From: Adenophora triphylla var. japonica
Taxonomy: Eukaryota > Streptophyta > Magnoliopsida > Asterales > Campanulaceae
Assembly: GCA_022495995.1 (NCBI GenBank)
Contig: JAFEMH010001480.1
Span: 1-64,000 of the forward strand
Direction of reading: 5' to 3'
Length of the DNA stretch: 64,000 nt
In this document: positions 21,723 through 32,757 of the stretch, in pieces
Layout: every line of letters starts with the position of its first letter
Position numbering within the stretch: position 1 is the stretch's first letter
Notes under the pieces: generated by a model
What the model was told of the DNA's origin: nothing
Databases searched by the model: none
What the model saw: only the letters and a program-made list of their open reading frames with translations
Position numbers and translations under genes: made by a program

Positions 21723-23470
21723 ATGGGTAGGACCAGGTGGTCCTCAACCAAAACTAAGAGTGTCCCATCCCCACAAGGTCCCATATAAATTAGTCTCGAT
21801 GATTTCGTTTGCGAAAACCTGCTTGCGAAACCAGACGAAGAGACTTGCTTGTTCAGTGATTCCCAAATAGAATCCATGAAACAACAATGCTACTTCCCAA
21901 AAAGTGCAATTTTTCACCCTTTTTCCGTAAATCTTAGGTCTGACTACGTTTCCCACAAATGGATCTGTTTTATCGAGTATCCCTTTCTTCTAGGGTTTAG
22001 CTAGCCTTTCCCATTGTTAGTTTCTGAGTTCTTTCAAAAGACCCAACTTGCTTATGCTCAACTGATGCCAATGGCTTGGCGAGTTTTTGCTTTTGTCATT
22101 AAAGTGAACCGAGAAAATGGATTAAACCTAGGGCTCCATGAAATTGCATATTCATATGATCTTCAACCCTTTGGTTCCAAAAGATACCTTTTTAGGAAGA
22201 GGTCAGGTAGAAGTTCCTTAATGAGCACCACATCTTCTAGTGATAGGGGATGGAAAAATAGATTTTTCTTTGTTGATAGGGCATCTATTGGAGAAGGGAA
22301 TGAGGTTTCAAGCGAGTGGAACAAGGGAGGTACTTAAATTCTTACTTTTGTGATTTCCTGTTTTTGAGACAAACTGAATTGTAATTGTTCTTGCCTTTAT
22401 GCAGATATCGACTGGGGAGAACTGTTCCCACCTGCTGAAGACACTTTAACCAAGATTGAAGAATTCTTCAAGCTCCCTCTAGACATGAGATCCCCCAAGG
22501 CATTACTGGAATCATCTTTGGTTGTCCCGGAGGACCAAAAGGCCTCTACCTCTGTGATTATGTCTACAGGTAATCATGTTGACTTTTCACTTTAATTTAA
22601 TCATCCTAATGTATTATATTTCTTGACAATCTTCATATGTTAATGCAGTTTCCAAACCAGTTATCTCGGGATCGGATTTTGACTTGGATGACATTGAAGC
22701 CATGTTTATAGGCTCTGCTGTGAAGATAGAGATGAAGCCTCCGCCCGTTCCTAAGAAGACCCCAACTTTGGATGATAGTGTAGGTATTGGTTCTAGAGTA
22801 TAGAAGCGAAAGGCTAATCAAGAGGAGGTAGTTGAGGTTGAAGATCCTTTTGATGGAATGCAAGTAGGGGATTTCAAGAGAAAATACATGAGTTTTGCGA
22901 CAGGGGTAAGAAGTTGTTTAATTAGATATTCACTAACTCAAAAGTTTTTATAACATCTAGTGATATCGAGTTATTATTTTTCAGACTGTAGGGTATGTGG
23001 AGGAATTGGTAAAAGAAATTGAGACGCTAAAGAAGAAGTCCAAAGCTGACATTGCTTTGGTTAGGAAGGAGAAGATAGCGTTAGAAAACAAGGTGAAGGT
23101 ACATGAGAAGACTTTGGAGCAACAAAGCAAGTCATTGGGAGAGCAAGAGCAAACGGTGAAGGACTTACTGAATAGTCTGGCGAAAAGCGAGGAGGATCAC
23201 ATCAAGGAGATTGCTGAGGTGAAAGGTTCATGCAAGTTGGTTGCCGCTAAAACTGTTTCTCAGTGTAAAATAAAGATGATGAGGGAGTTTCAAGAAGGGA
23301 AGGCTGAGAGCTGGGATCTCAACAAGGAATGTGCCCACTTTTCCAGGTTGACAGGTGAACCAGTGGACGAAGGCGAAGTGTCGTCAAGCCCTTATGAAGT
23401 GATCGTTAAGGATACACCAGTAGATGGAGAAGTTACCCCAAATGCAACACCTGCGGCAGAAGCCACCTAA
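21723..23470 (+). pseudogene. Antisense four-exon gene in element C, 'putative gypsy-type transposon' (Transposase_28-like) family
   Basis: Exons 21723-22329, 22405-22569, 22649-22905 and 22985-23470 join in frame across GT-AG introns to about 504 codons. Exon 1 carries the features I associate with the plant PF04195 family: a PF...SEFF stretch, QLMPMAWRVFAF (about residues 114-125) and GWKNRFFFV (about 180). Exon 4 begins a long acidic and lysine-rich coiled coil (VKEIETLKKKSK). Stops in frame at 21786, near 22000 and at 22801 break it. The gene lies between pol and the 3' LTR, opposite to pol. Its biochemical role is unknown; despite the family name no catalytic motif is evident. Confidence 0.72.
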
Positions 23471-24312
23471 AAAAGAAGGTAAAATAACTTTGTTCTTGGT
23501 TTTTTGATGACGTTACTGGGGTGGAATCCCTTAAAACAATTTTAATTTTAGTTTGGTTATGTAATGGGTCCATAAGGACCAAAGACAATCTTTTTTACGT
23601 GTTGGGTTGGTCCAACACTTTTGCACTTTAACATTGGTAGCTTGGATATTTTTATGGTTAGTTTAATCTAGTTAAAGTTTAGTCATTTTCAAGCATGTCA
23701 GGGCTTGTTTTCTTTTGGATGAAATTTTTCTTTGTACGGTTATTTGTTATGTTCGTAAGGTGACATGTTAGTATGTCAAAACTGTGGATACTTAAGATGA
23801 CATGTATATGCCATAACCCGTAGATACTTTAGATGACACGTATATGTCATAACCATAAGAATAATGCGTCAGATCAATCATTTAACTGAGTGGGAATGGG
23901 TAAGCTATATGAGTTTACCCATATAGGCCCACCCCACACCTCAATTAAAGAGATAGCTTGCGCTCCAGGCGAAGGTGTGGTAACCTAACATCTTAAGAAA
24001 GAGGTAATTAACTCTTTAAACCTTAGAAGGGATTGTGTACCTTTACTTAAGAAGAGATGGCCAGTCTCTAACGGAGGAGAATTCGTTGTTCTTTGCGTGC
24101 TTTCGACACGTCCCCATGTAAACATGTTAACACCTCATAAAACAGAAACATGTTAATAACGGACGCCAACTAATGTTGACGCCTCTCCACAAGGTACGTT
24201 AGCGACATCTTGATTTGTAGAGAAGTAAAAAAGTACATAGGAAAAAAGAAAGGTTACAAAAAATTAAAAGATGATCCATACCTGGAAAAGATGAGTTCAT
24301 GGGGAATTTCGT
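23471..24312. other. Non-coding spacer of element C between antisense gene and pol
   Basis: The stretch is AT-rich. It contains a short repeated phrase, gatgacatgtatatgccataacc and relatives (23800-23860), about 40 bp apart. Nothing with coding character is seen. The end of both convergent genes lies here, so termination of both transcripts is expected in it. Confidence 0.5.
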
Positions 24313-27300
24313 TTAAATGTAATACCTTTTAAGGTGAATGGCGTTCCAACTTCGCGGTATCATTTGGCCATCCAAGGTTGCCAGGCGATATGCTCCTTTC
24401 CCGGCCTGCGCATCTATTAGGTAGGGTCCTTCCCATTTTGGGGTGAGCATGCCTACATTGGGCTCCTTTGTATTTTGGAATGCCTTTTGTAGGACTAAGT
24501 CTCCTACTTGAAACCTTCTAATCCTTACGTTTTTGTTGTAAGATCTGGCTACCCTTTGTTGATATGCTGCCATGCGAACTTTGGCCATGTCCCTCAGTTC
24601 GTCCACGGTATCTAAGTTATGTATCAAGATGTCTTTATTATATGTATCAAGATGTCAACAAATTGTATCTGGCCGTAGGTACAAGGACTTCTGCTGGAAT
24701 AACTGATTCTGTTCCAAATACAAGTGAATAGGGGGTTTGACCAGTAGCGTTCTTGGATGTCGTCCTGTCAGCCCATAGAACCATTGGTAACTCTTCTGCC
24801 CATCGCCCTTTCTTCTGGTTCAGTCTCTTTTTCAAGTTGCTTATGATTATTTTATTGCTAGATTCTGCCTGTCCATTGGCTTGAGGGTGAACGGGTGAAG
24901 ATGTCACCATCTTGACTCCCCAAGATGTCAAGAAATCTTGGGTTCTCTTACTAATGAATTGAGAGCCGTTGTCACAAATTATCTCTGATGGTATTCCAAA
25001 TCGACTGAATATGTTTCTTTTGATAAAAGATATAACCTCTTTGTCACAAACTTGTACGTATGCCTCAGCTTCTACCCATTTAGAAAAGTAGTCAGTCATA
25101 GCCAGTAAAAATACTCTTCCACCTGGTGCCTGGGTAATTTTCCTACAATGTCCATTCCCCAAACCATAAACGGCCATGGAGACAGAATAGGATGTAGCAA
25201 TTCAGCTGGTTGGTGTAGGATGTCCCCATGTCGTTGACAGGAATCACATTTCTTTGCGTAATCGACAACGTCTTTTCTCATTGTGGGCCAAAAATAGCCC
25301 ATTCTAAGAGCCTTGGTATGTAGACTTCTGCCCCCGGTATGATTTCCACATTCTCCTTCGTGCAGCTCCTTGAGAACCTGATAGGCTCTATCTGCTTCTA
25401 GACATCTTAAGTAGTAACCTGCAACAGATTCTCTATACAAGAGGTTATCAATAAGTAAATATTTAGATACTCTTACCCTGAATGCTCTAGCATTTTTCTC
25501 CTCAATTGGGATCGTATCATCTAAGAGATACTTGATAATAGGAGCTGTCCAAGAAGTTCTTCATGGAGAGGAAGGTATGTCGACATCTAGAGCGAACATC
25601 TCAAGATGATCAATTCTTTGGGATGTCAATATGCACAATTGGGATCTTGGTTTGTGAAATGCTTTTGAAGGCCGAACCCAAGTTTGCGCGTGAGCATCTC
25701 GCTTGAGAATTTTCTTCTCGTGGGATTTATTCCAAGGAAAATGATTTGAATTTGGCCGAAAGAATTTTTACGATTTCCAAATATGTCGTCATCTTAGCAT
25801 TTTTTTTGTGTAGGATCCGTTGTAATGGTTAACAATTAGCAAAGAATCCATAAACACCCGGATATGTTTGACATCTAGGTCCCTGGGTCAGCTTCTAATC
25901 CCGCAATTAGTGCCTCATATTACGCTTCATTGTTGGTAGCCTTGAAACCGCAACCGATGGATTGTGGTATTATGTCCCCTTGTGGCGATTTTAGTACAAC
26001 TCCAAGACCTGTACCTCTCATGTTAGAAGCACCATCTCGTATAGAGAGTCCAAATTTTCAGATGTCATCATCTTGAAGTTGCTTTGTACTTCCAGTTCCA
26101 CCTCTTGTTGCATGGTTGGACTAAAATCGCCCACAAAATCGGCTAGGGCTTGAGATTTTATTGCGCTTAAGGTTCATATTTGATGTCGTATGTGCTTAAT
26201 TGTACGAGACCATTTCGCCATTTGACCCGACATCTCTCGGTTTTCTCATAACATTCTTTATAGGATAGTTAGTGCGTACAATTATAGTATGTGTTTCAAA
26301 ATAGTGCCTTAATTTAATAGAAGCGATTATCAAAGCTAAGATTAATTTTTGTAAATGAGAATACCTGGTCTCTGCATCTAGGAGTGTCTTACTTATATAG
26401 TAGATGGGTTGCCGATTACCATCTCGTTACGTCACCAAGGCTGCGCTTACGGCGCCTTACGATACCTTGCTAAGTAGATGTAAAGATGTTCCTCCTCCCG
26501 AGGTTTGGCCAATAACGGAGGTGTCGACGGGTAAGTTTTGAGTTCTTGAAAGGCTTCTTCATGTTGGTTCTCCCACCGGAACTTCTTGTTCTTCCTTAGG
26601 ATATCATAGAAAGGTTTGCATCGATCCGAGGATTTTGAAATGAATCGGTGAGTGCGGCAATCTTTCTGTCAATCTTTGGACGTCCTTGGACGGATTGAGG
26701 TGACGACGGAGTTGATAATAGCACGTATACGTTGCAGGGCGGCTTCAATGCCTCTTTTAGTAACCATATAGCCCGAAACTTCCCCGCCCTCATTGCAAAG
26801 TTGCATTTAGGCGGGTTAAGCTTCATATTGAAACAATCCAAGATGTCAAAGGCCCGGGATAAGTTGCTTATGTGATCTTCGGTTTTCTTGGATTTTACTA
26901 CCATGTCGTCGATGTATACTTCCATTGTGTCCCCAATCTGATCTTTGAACATTTTGTTGACGAGCCTCTGATATGTTGCACCTGCATTTTTTAGACCAAA
27001 AGGCATAGCAATATAATAATAAATACTGTGGGTGTTATGAAGGTGGTGTCCTCTTGGTCGATGGTTCCATCCGGATTTGTTGAAATCCCGAGGATGCGTC
27101 CATGAATGTGAGGAGCTCATGTCCAGAAGTGGCATCAACCAACGAGTCTATGTGTGGCAAAGGGAAAGGATCTTTTGGACAGGCTTTATTCAGGTCTGTG
27201 AAGTCGACGCAGACTCGCCATTTCCCATTTCTCTTCTCTACCACAACCACGTTTGCTAACCATCTTGAATAGTCGACCTCTCGTATCATGTTGGCTTTGA

Positions 27301-27600
27301 GTAGGCGCTCTACCTCTTCCTTGATGATCTGGTTTCGGTTTCGCAAACTTCCTACGCTTCGGTGTACCGGTTTAAAGCTAGGATCTATGTTAAGTTTGCG
27401 AGTGATAAAATCTTTGCTGATGCCTGTCATGTCATCATGTTTCCAAGAAAAACTCTTTATTCTGCTTCTTAATAGGTCCACAAGCTTTTCTTCTACTTCT
27501 GGTGGGATGTCAGTGCCTATAAGTACTTTCATGTCCGGGTTGGAAGGGTCTAGCAATACTTCTTTCACATCATCCTCCCTGGCTTCCAGGACTTCACGTA
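24313..27600 (-). pseudogene. Element C pol: RT, RNase H, integrase
   Basis: RT N-terminus at 27035-27568 (WLANVVVVEKRNGKWRVCVD, FTDLNKACPKDPFPLP), RT palm with IAMPFGLKNAGATYQRLV and the catalytic VYIDDMVVKS (near 26900), then a badly decayed RNase H region 25441-26595. The integrase zinc region (HEGECGNHTGGRSL ... CDSCQ) is at 25096-25440, the core with CDNGSQF and HPQANGQAESSNK at 24647-25177, and the C-terminal domain at 24313-24627. The RNase H region keeps traces of the extra Tat-type RNase H near 25900-25990. Frameshifts and stops separate the pieces; no intact polyprotein remains. Confidence 0.9.
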
Positions 27601-27616
27601 CTTTCTTCGGTAATTG

Positions 27617-29945
27617 CTATGCTTGTTTTGGAGATGTCGACGCCTTCATTGAAGTTTTATAACATTCCTTGGCCACCTGTTGATCACTGTAAATCTTAGC
27701 GACACCCCAAGGTGTTGGGAACTTCACACATTGATGGTAAGTGGAGGGTACGACCTTCATTCCATGAATCCACGGTCTTCCAAGAATGACATTGTAAGAT
27801 GTTGCGCAATCAATTACGCAGAATCGTTCCATGGTATTGAGACCCTTCGAGTATATTGGAAGCTTTATCTCCCCCACCGTTTCTTTGACTTCACCGCTGA
27901 AGCCTACCAGCACTGAGGATTTTTTAATGATCTCCGATTCTGGGATGTTCATTTCCTTAAGGGTGCCCAACATGATAAGATTAACAGAGCTACCCCCATC
28001 AACTAGGATGCGCCGGATTGTACAGTTGGCGATCTGCAAGGAAATAACTAGACCGTCGTGATGGGGTTCCAACAAATTATCTCGGTCACTTTCATCAAAG
28101 GTGATTGGATCCTGGCAAGGTGTCGGCATCCTGGGCTGTCTTTCTGGTTTTTCCTCCTTTGACTCCTTAGCATGTCGTTTTGCAGCAGAATAGGATGTTC
28201 CACATATTTCTGAACCTCCACTAATGAAATTAATCACCTTTGTAGGCGCCGGGGAGAGGCGGTCTCTCGGCTTCATGAGGAGCTTCCGCATTTTCAGCCT
28301 TCTTCTTTACGGATCCCAAAGAACTCCTTAAGATGTCCTTTCGAGAGCAAGTAACTGATCTCCTTTCTTAATGCGATGCAATCTTCGGTGACATGTCCAA
28401 AGTCTTCATGGTAAGCGCACCATTTTGATTTGTCACGCCATCCCGTGGCTTTATCCATCTTCTTTGGCCATCTGGCTTTGTCCCCAAGGTTGCCCATTGC
28501 ACAGAGTATACCTGAAATGTCAACAGAGAAACAATAATCAGAAATGTTAGGCACATTATCATTATCTTCATCCTCACCGTCTATTGAATTAATTTTGCTA
28601 GTGTCAATTATCGGATAAGGATTGGAACGGTTGTTCTGCGATGGGACGATTCGGTCTTTACGTCGGGGTTGTCATATGTCGACATCTTGGATGAGGATTT
28701 CGATCTTCGCAGGCTCGTCTTCCTCCGAGTCTTATGAATCTCACCGCCCCCGCTCCCGACTTCTTCCAACCGCTTACAAGGAGTCATCACCAAATCTCGG
28801 TAATCTTGTGAGTCCTTCTTCACCCCATTTTGAATGCTTCGTAGTGTCGACATGTCAAGATTGGGAATTTCTAGCACTTCCTTATTGAACCGGTGGACAT
28901 AGTCCTTTAGAGTTTCATTAGGGCCGCCTGGGTCACATTGTAGAGATCACTTGTCAACCTTTCAAATTGTCGATCGCATGAGAATTGGTTATAGAACATG
29001 TTGATAAGGCCGGGCGTAAGAACCAATTGAACCTAGAGGTTGCCTAATCAACCATTTGAGGGCTGGTCCGCACAAGGTTGATCCAAATCCCTGCATAAGC
29101 TGGGCCTCCCTAATTGAAGAGGAATATGGATGATGTCCATCTTTTCTTGATAGTGGGCAACGTGTTCTTCCGGATCCGTGGTACCGTCGTACAACTTCAT
29201 AGATGGTACATCGAATCGCTTCGGGATGTCAACATTTGCAATTGTTGGGACAAACCGGGATTGACTGTGCAGTTTTGAGTCACTTTGGTTGGATTGGAGG
29301 AGTTACACTGCACGTTCATTATCGGCTCTACGAGATCCCGCATCTGTTTGGCTAGTGGGTTTCCTGCAAAAGGGTCGGCCATAGGAATACGATTGAAATT
29401 ATTATTATTGAAAAGATTATTTAGCAAACCAGAGTTGTTCGTAGTAGTTGTGACAGTTGTGTTGTCGATGAATGGGATGAACGGAGTGTATCCTGCAAGG
29501 TGGCATCATCGTGGTGTCCCCTGGCAAAGATGTTGACATCATTAAGGATGTCGGGTGAGTTTGAGGCGGACTACCCATCGGAATAAATTCACTCAAGTGT
29601 AGGTCCTTCGGTGTTGTCGAAGTTGAGGTTCCTCGCACGTAATGGCGATATGTTGTCAAGCCGAGATGTGATGAACTGTTGATCTTTCTGCATCTTAATC
29701 ATGGAATCGGCCAGCACCTTCGAATTGCTGTCTTGTTGGTCCAACCTCTGATTCAACTTGGTCAGGATACTCCGGATGTCGGCATCTACATTGGAAGAGG
29801 TCGTTCCCTTTTGTGGAGTCTTCGTAGGTTGAGTTTGCTGAGGTCCGGTTTAAGGAGGTGGCGGCAACAAGCTGGTTCTACCTCCTGATGTTGGAGCAAC
29901 AGCAGGACTCTTGCCGGCGGCGGATACATTGGTGGGTGCAGACAT
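27617..29945 (-). pseudogene. Element C gag-protease
   Basis: The gag start is the Met at 29945 (MSAPTNVSAAGKSP). A stop near 29850 breaks it after about 31 codons. A nucleocapsid-type zinc region KWCAYHEDFGHVTEDC lies at about 28420. The protease frame 27617-28291 shows RRILVDGGSSVNLI (active-site Asp) and VILGRPWIHGMK. The central gag (28600-29650) is scattered over several frames. The layout, gag then protease then RT, is standard for Ty3/gypsy. Confidence 0.85.
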
Positions 29946-29990
29946 AATGAACTTGCTTAGGAAATGATCCAAATAACCGATAAACCACGA

Positions 29991-30009
29991 GGCCCCTCGG
30001 TGGGCGCCA
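29991..30009 (-). other. Primer binding site of element C
   Basis: The plus strand ends cccctcggtgggcgcca three bases before the 5' LTR (30013). The minus strand therefore begins TGGCGCCCACCGAGGGG, with the TGG expected from a tRNA CCA end. I do not assign the tRNA. Confidence 0.75.
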
Positions 30010-30012
30010 AAT

Positions 30013-30617
30013 TGTTTTGGTAGAAAAAACAATAGAGTAGAATCTTAACTTTGATTAGTGTGTGGATTGAACAATAAGGAGGGGACTATGGAATTCGACT
30101 ATATGGAACAAAAGCGTAAAAAAAAGAAATAATGACACCACGATTTGTTAACGAGGAAAACCTTGGAGGTGATAATCTCTTTGGAAAAAACCCCGGGAGT
30201 TAGGTCTCCAACCTTAAAAGTTTCACTATAATGATCACGAATACAACTTTGGAAGATAATGGAGAGGATTACAAGAGCCTGTGTGTAGAGTGTGTGTGCG
30301 TATGAGCCTTAGTGTATGTTCCGTCTCCATTTCCCCTTAAATATAATTAAGTATGAAAGAGTCAAATATTGTTCCTACAATCTCGGGATATAGGCTTATC
30401 CTTTCAACCTCCGTGAGACCAAGTCGCCCTAGCCGTTGAAGGTGTGTTGAACGTGCTGGAGAATATCCCGCATTTCTCTCTTAATCACTGGAAAATAAGA
30501 ATAAAGATTTTAGTAAATATTAAATAAGTAAATATTAAAACAATACTTACAGTGGAATGACATCTTGATATGCAGGATCAACTGAAGATGTCACCATGCT
30601 GAAAAATACCCACAACA
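30013..30617 (-). repeat. 5' LTR of element C
   Basis: It has the same termini as the 3' LTR. It carries a few single-base differences, such as gagtaga for gagtata and gctggagaa for gctggggaa. The TSD ctatt follows at 30618-30622. Confidence 0.93.
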
Positions 30618-30721
30618 CTATTTATAATAGAGAATGTTTATCTTGAGTATTATATGTTTTACATGTTTATTATAATATTCTGTGTCCCTAGTTATTGTGA
30701 ATAACTAGTATAAGTTGGTAA

Positions 30722-30940
30722 CCATCAGGACTTGACCTGATGGCCAGAGCACTGGGACACCAACACGGAGGTCCTGGGTTCGACTCCCCCCAGTGGTTAG
30801 AGCGGATGATTATCCCTCCCTAGTTTAGGCGCCTCTGGGGGGGTTTAAGGGAATTTTAGAGAATTGAGAGACTTGTTAGTAAATTGACTTACACAAAAAA
30901 AAGGGCATGACTCGAGATGGGCAAGCCTCAAAAAAAAAAA
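30722..30940 (+). mobile_element. tRNA-derived SINE in the copia LTR
   Basis: The insertion has an A-box-like tggccagagcactggg and a B-box-like ggttcgactcc near its start, as in RNA polymerase III promoters. It ends in a poly-A tail (30930-30940). It is flanked by an exact 19-bp duplication, aactagtataagttggtaa, at 30703-30721 and 30941-30959. The length of 219 bp fits plant SINEs. It encodes nothing and depends on LINE enzymes in trans. Confidence 0.93.
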
Positions 30941-31663
30941 AACTAGTATAAGTTGGTAATGGATAATCATAGAGATGATTATATGTATGGGGATGCACAT
31001 TACACTTAAGGGTACTTGTTAGAGAACAAGGTACTGGACTGACCCATCTATGAGATTTATGACATGGTCTATGGTCATATATGTCATGATTAAATCTCAT
31101 GATAGTCGTGTCATTAGAATCCTTAGTACCTGAGATTATCATTGTCTTTCACATGATGAACATTGTGCTTGATGTAGTCTAACACTATCTTTAATAGGAT
31201 AGCAATAAGGGATATGTTAGCACGACTGGATTCTTGTAGAGAAGAATGATAAGTCAAGATGGGATTTGTCCCTCGTAAAGAGAGATGTTTGCTTGGGCCC
31301 CTCGATAAATAGGGTTGATGAAATGTGTGGCCACACTCAAGAGATTTGATATAAATAAAATGCATTTGAATTATCAATATATTCGGAGTCGAGAAAGCAT
31401 TGAACAATATGAGTTGATGTGGACCATGACTTATGTTCAATATGACATCGTGTGACAAAGGGATTGTGGAAATGATCTATCAAGGAATCAAGCTTTGATG
31501 TTATATTAATTGGGTGGAAATAATGGCTTGCTAGAAATCACTTATGACTTGTGAGGATCGATGTTTCGACTCACTACCAACATAAATATAATTCCTATAG
31601 AGTCACACACAAAGAACGACTTGAAACTGGCTCAAATCTGGAAAAAGGAATTCTGGGGCTGTT

Positions 31664-31910
31664 GCACGGCCGTGCAGATTAAAGAGCACGCCCATGCAAA
31701 GGGGTTGCACGGCCGTGCGTTGTAATCTACACGCCCGTGCAAGATTTGTGGAGCGTCCGTGCATTTTAAAGCGCACGCCCGTACAAGTGGTTGCACGGCC
31801 GTGCATCTTTAAGTGCACGGCCGTGCATAGCGGCAACTTAGCAGATCCGTTTTGGCTTTGGATTAGGACTTTTCTCCCTAAGTGTTATGGATATTTATAA
31901 ATTATAAATA
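31664..31910 (+). promoter_or_regulatory. Copia LTR promoter: eight helically phased palindrome units and a TATA box
   Basis: Twelve-base units related to GCACGGCCGTGC start at 31664, 31686, 31707, 31729, 31751, 31773, 31793 and 31815. Four (31664, 31707, 31793, 31815) are perfect palindromes; the other four are variants such as GCACGCCCATGC. Spacings are 22, 21, 22, 22, 22, 20 and 22 bp, close to two helical turns. The TATA-rich run tatttataaattataaata lies at 31892-31910, about 70 bp downstream. Confidence 0.7.
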
Positions 31911-32360
31911 GCCCCCTTCTTCTCAGCCAAGACACACGCATTTTAGGGTTTGAGAAACACAAATCTCTTGATTTTGATTACGAATCAAAGATCAAAACAC
32001 CCTAGATTCAATTCCATATTACCCATAGATTGTTGAAAAGAGTTTCAATAATCGGGGATCATCTAGCAATCCAACAAGATTCGATCTTGGTACGTTCGAG
32101 TGTGGATTACCGATAGAGGGTGATTGCTTTATCATCTAAAGCTTGAAGGCCTAGCGTTGTTGATTCATCACCAAGGAAGAACAAGGAAGAAGATCAAAGT
32201 TTCGTCGACGAGTCAAATCTGAATTACGATTCGTGTACGAAAGACAAACTCGCAACAAAGGTTAGTAAATCTATATTCATAGTTTTAATCTATTCATATT
32301 AGACGGATTCATGGCTATAGTTTTGTGATTTATTCCAAGTCTTCCGCTGCAAACCCAACA

Positions 32361-32757
32361 TGTTTATCATTACCTCCCCAATAGCACATGAAAATGATTG
32401 AACCCTCGTTTATCTTCAACCCTATATTACAAAATTAAAGTGTTAAAAACTATATAACAAAACCCTAATTTTAACATTAATATCTATAATATACTAAAAC
32501 AAAATAAACAACTTTAATTTATATATATATATAAAAAAAAGTGAAAACAATGATTAAGATGATATTAATTTATATTGATTCTTGGTATTCAACGGTTTTT
32601 AAATTAAAGAATGTGAAAATTTGGATTTTTTTTTATTGAAAGTAAGTATGAGATGATATGAGAATGAGAATGAATCTGGATCTTCAAACACTATATTCTG
32701 TAAATCGGCTTCTCAAAACATGCTACACCATATAGCGAGTTCACTGTTGTACGCGTG
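32361..32757. other. AT-rich spacer between copia and element B
   Basis: I see no gene here. The stretch contains runs of a/t and a (ta)n tract at 32519-32535. It ends with gctacaccatatagcgagttc, which resembles short sequences on the other side of element B (50719-50742 and 50849-50871), so these belonged to one locus before B inserted. Confidence 0.6.

Larger units (their letters stand above)
20792..30617 (-). mobile_element. Element C: Tat-type Ty3/gypsy retrotransposon in the copia LTR
   Basis: Two LTRs of about 604 bp (20792-21395 and 30013-30617) begin TGTTTTGG and end CCCACAACA. The flanks carry the perfect duplication ctatt (20787-20791 and 30618-30622). By eye the LTRs differ at about six positions and one or two length variants, so the insertion is fairly recent. 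On the minus strand the order is PBS, gag, protease, RT, RNase H, integrase, spacer. A four-exon gene lies on the plus strand at 21723-23470. Confidence 0.96.
15302..32360 (+). mobile_element. Ty1/copia retrotransposon, 5' part lost, three nested insertions
   Basis: The element starts within gag, cut by the CACTA end, and runs through protease, integrase, RT and RNase H to a polypurine tract (aggtgggagat, 20707-20717) and a 3' LTR. The LTR begins TGTTGG at 20718 and ends CCAACA at 32360. Three younger insertions split it: a solo LTR at 18831-20433 in RNase H, element C at 20792-30617 in the LTR, and a SINE at 30722-30940 in the LTR. No 5' LTR is visible in the window. Confidence 0.9.
20718..32360 (+). 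repeat. Copia 3' LTR, interrupted by element C and a SINE
   Basis: The LTR starts TGTTGGTGTTATGCCC and ends CCGCTGCAAACCCAACA, so its termini are the inverted repeat TGTTGG/CCAACA. Element C with its TSD copy and the SINE with its TSD copy account for the gap; without them the LTR is about 1.57 kb. A TATA box lies at 31892-31910 and a phased palindrome array at 31664-31826. The region 31827-32360 would be the transcribed R-U5 part. Confidence 0.88.

Noticed and set aside
20792..30617. Integrated pararetrovirus
   Set aside because: LTRs, a 5-bp duplication, integrase and the Tat-type order are present, and no movement or coat protein of caulimovirids is seen.
30722..30800. Functional tRNA gene
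   Set aside because: A and B boxes are present but the sequence cannot fold as a full tRNA, has a poly-A tail and is flanked by a 19-bp duplication. It is a SINE head.
31664..31826. Rho-independent terminators or ordinary hairpins
   Set aside because: They lie upstream of a TATA box in nuclear DNA, are only 12 bp without loop or T-run, and recur at fixed spacing.
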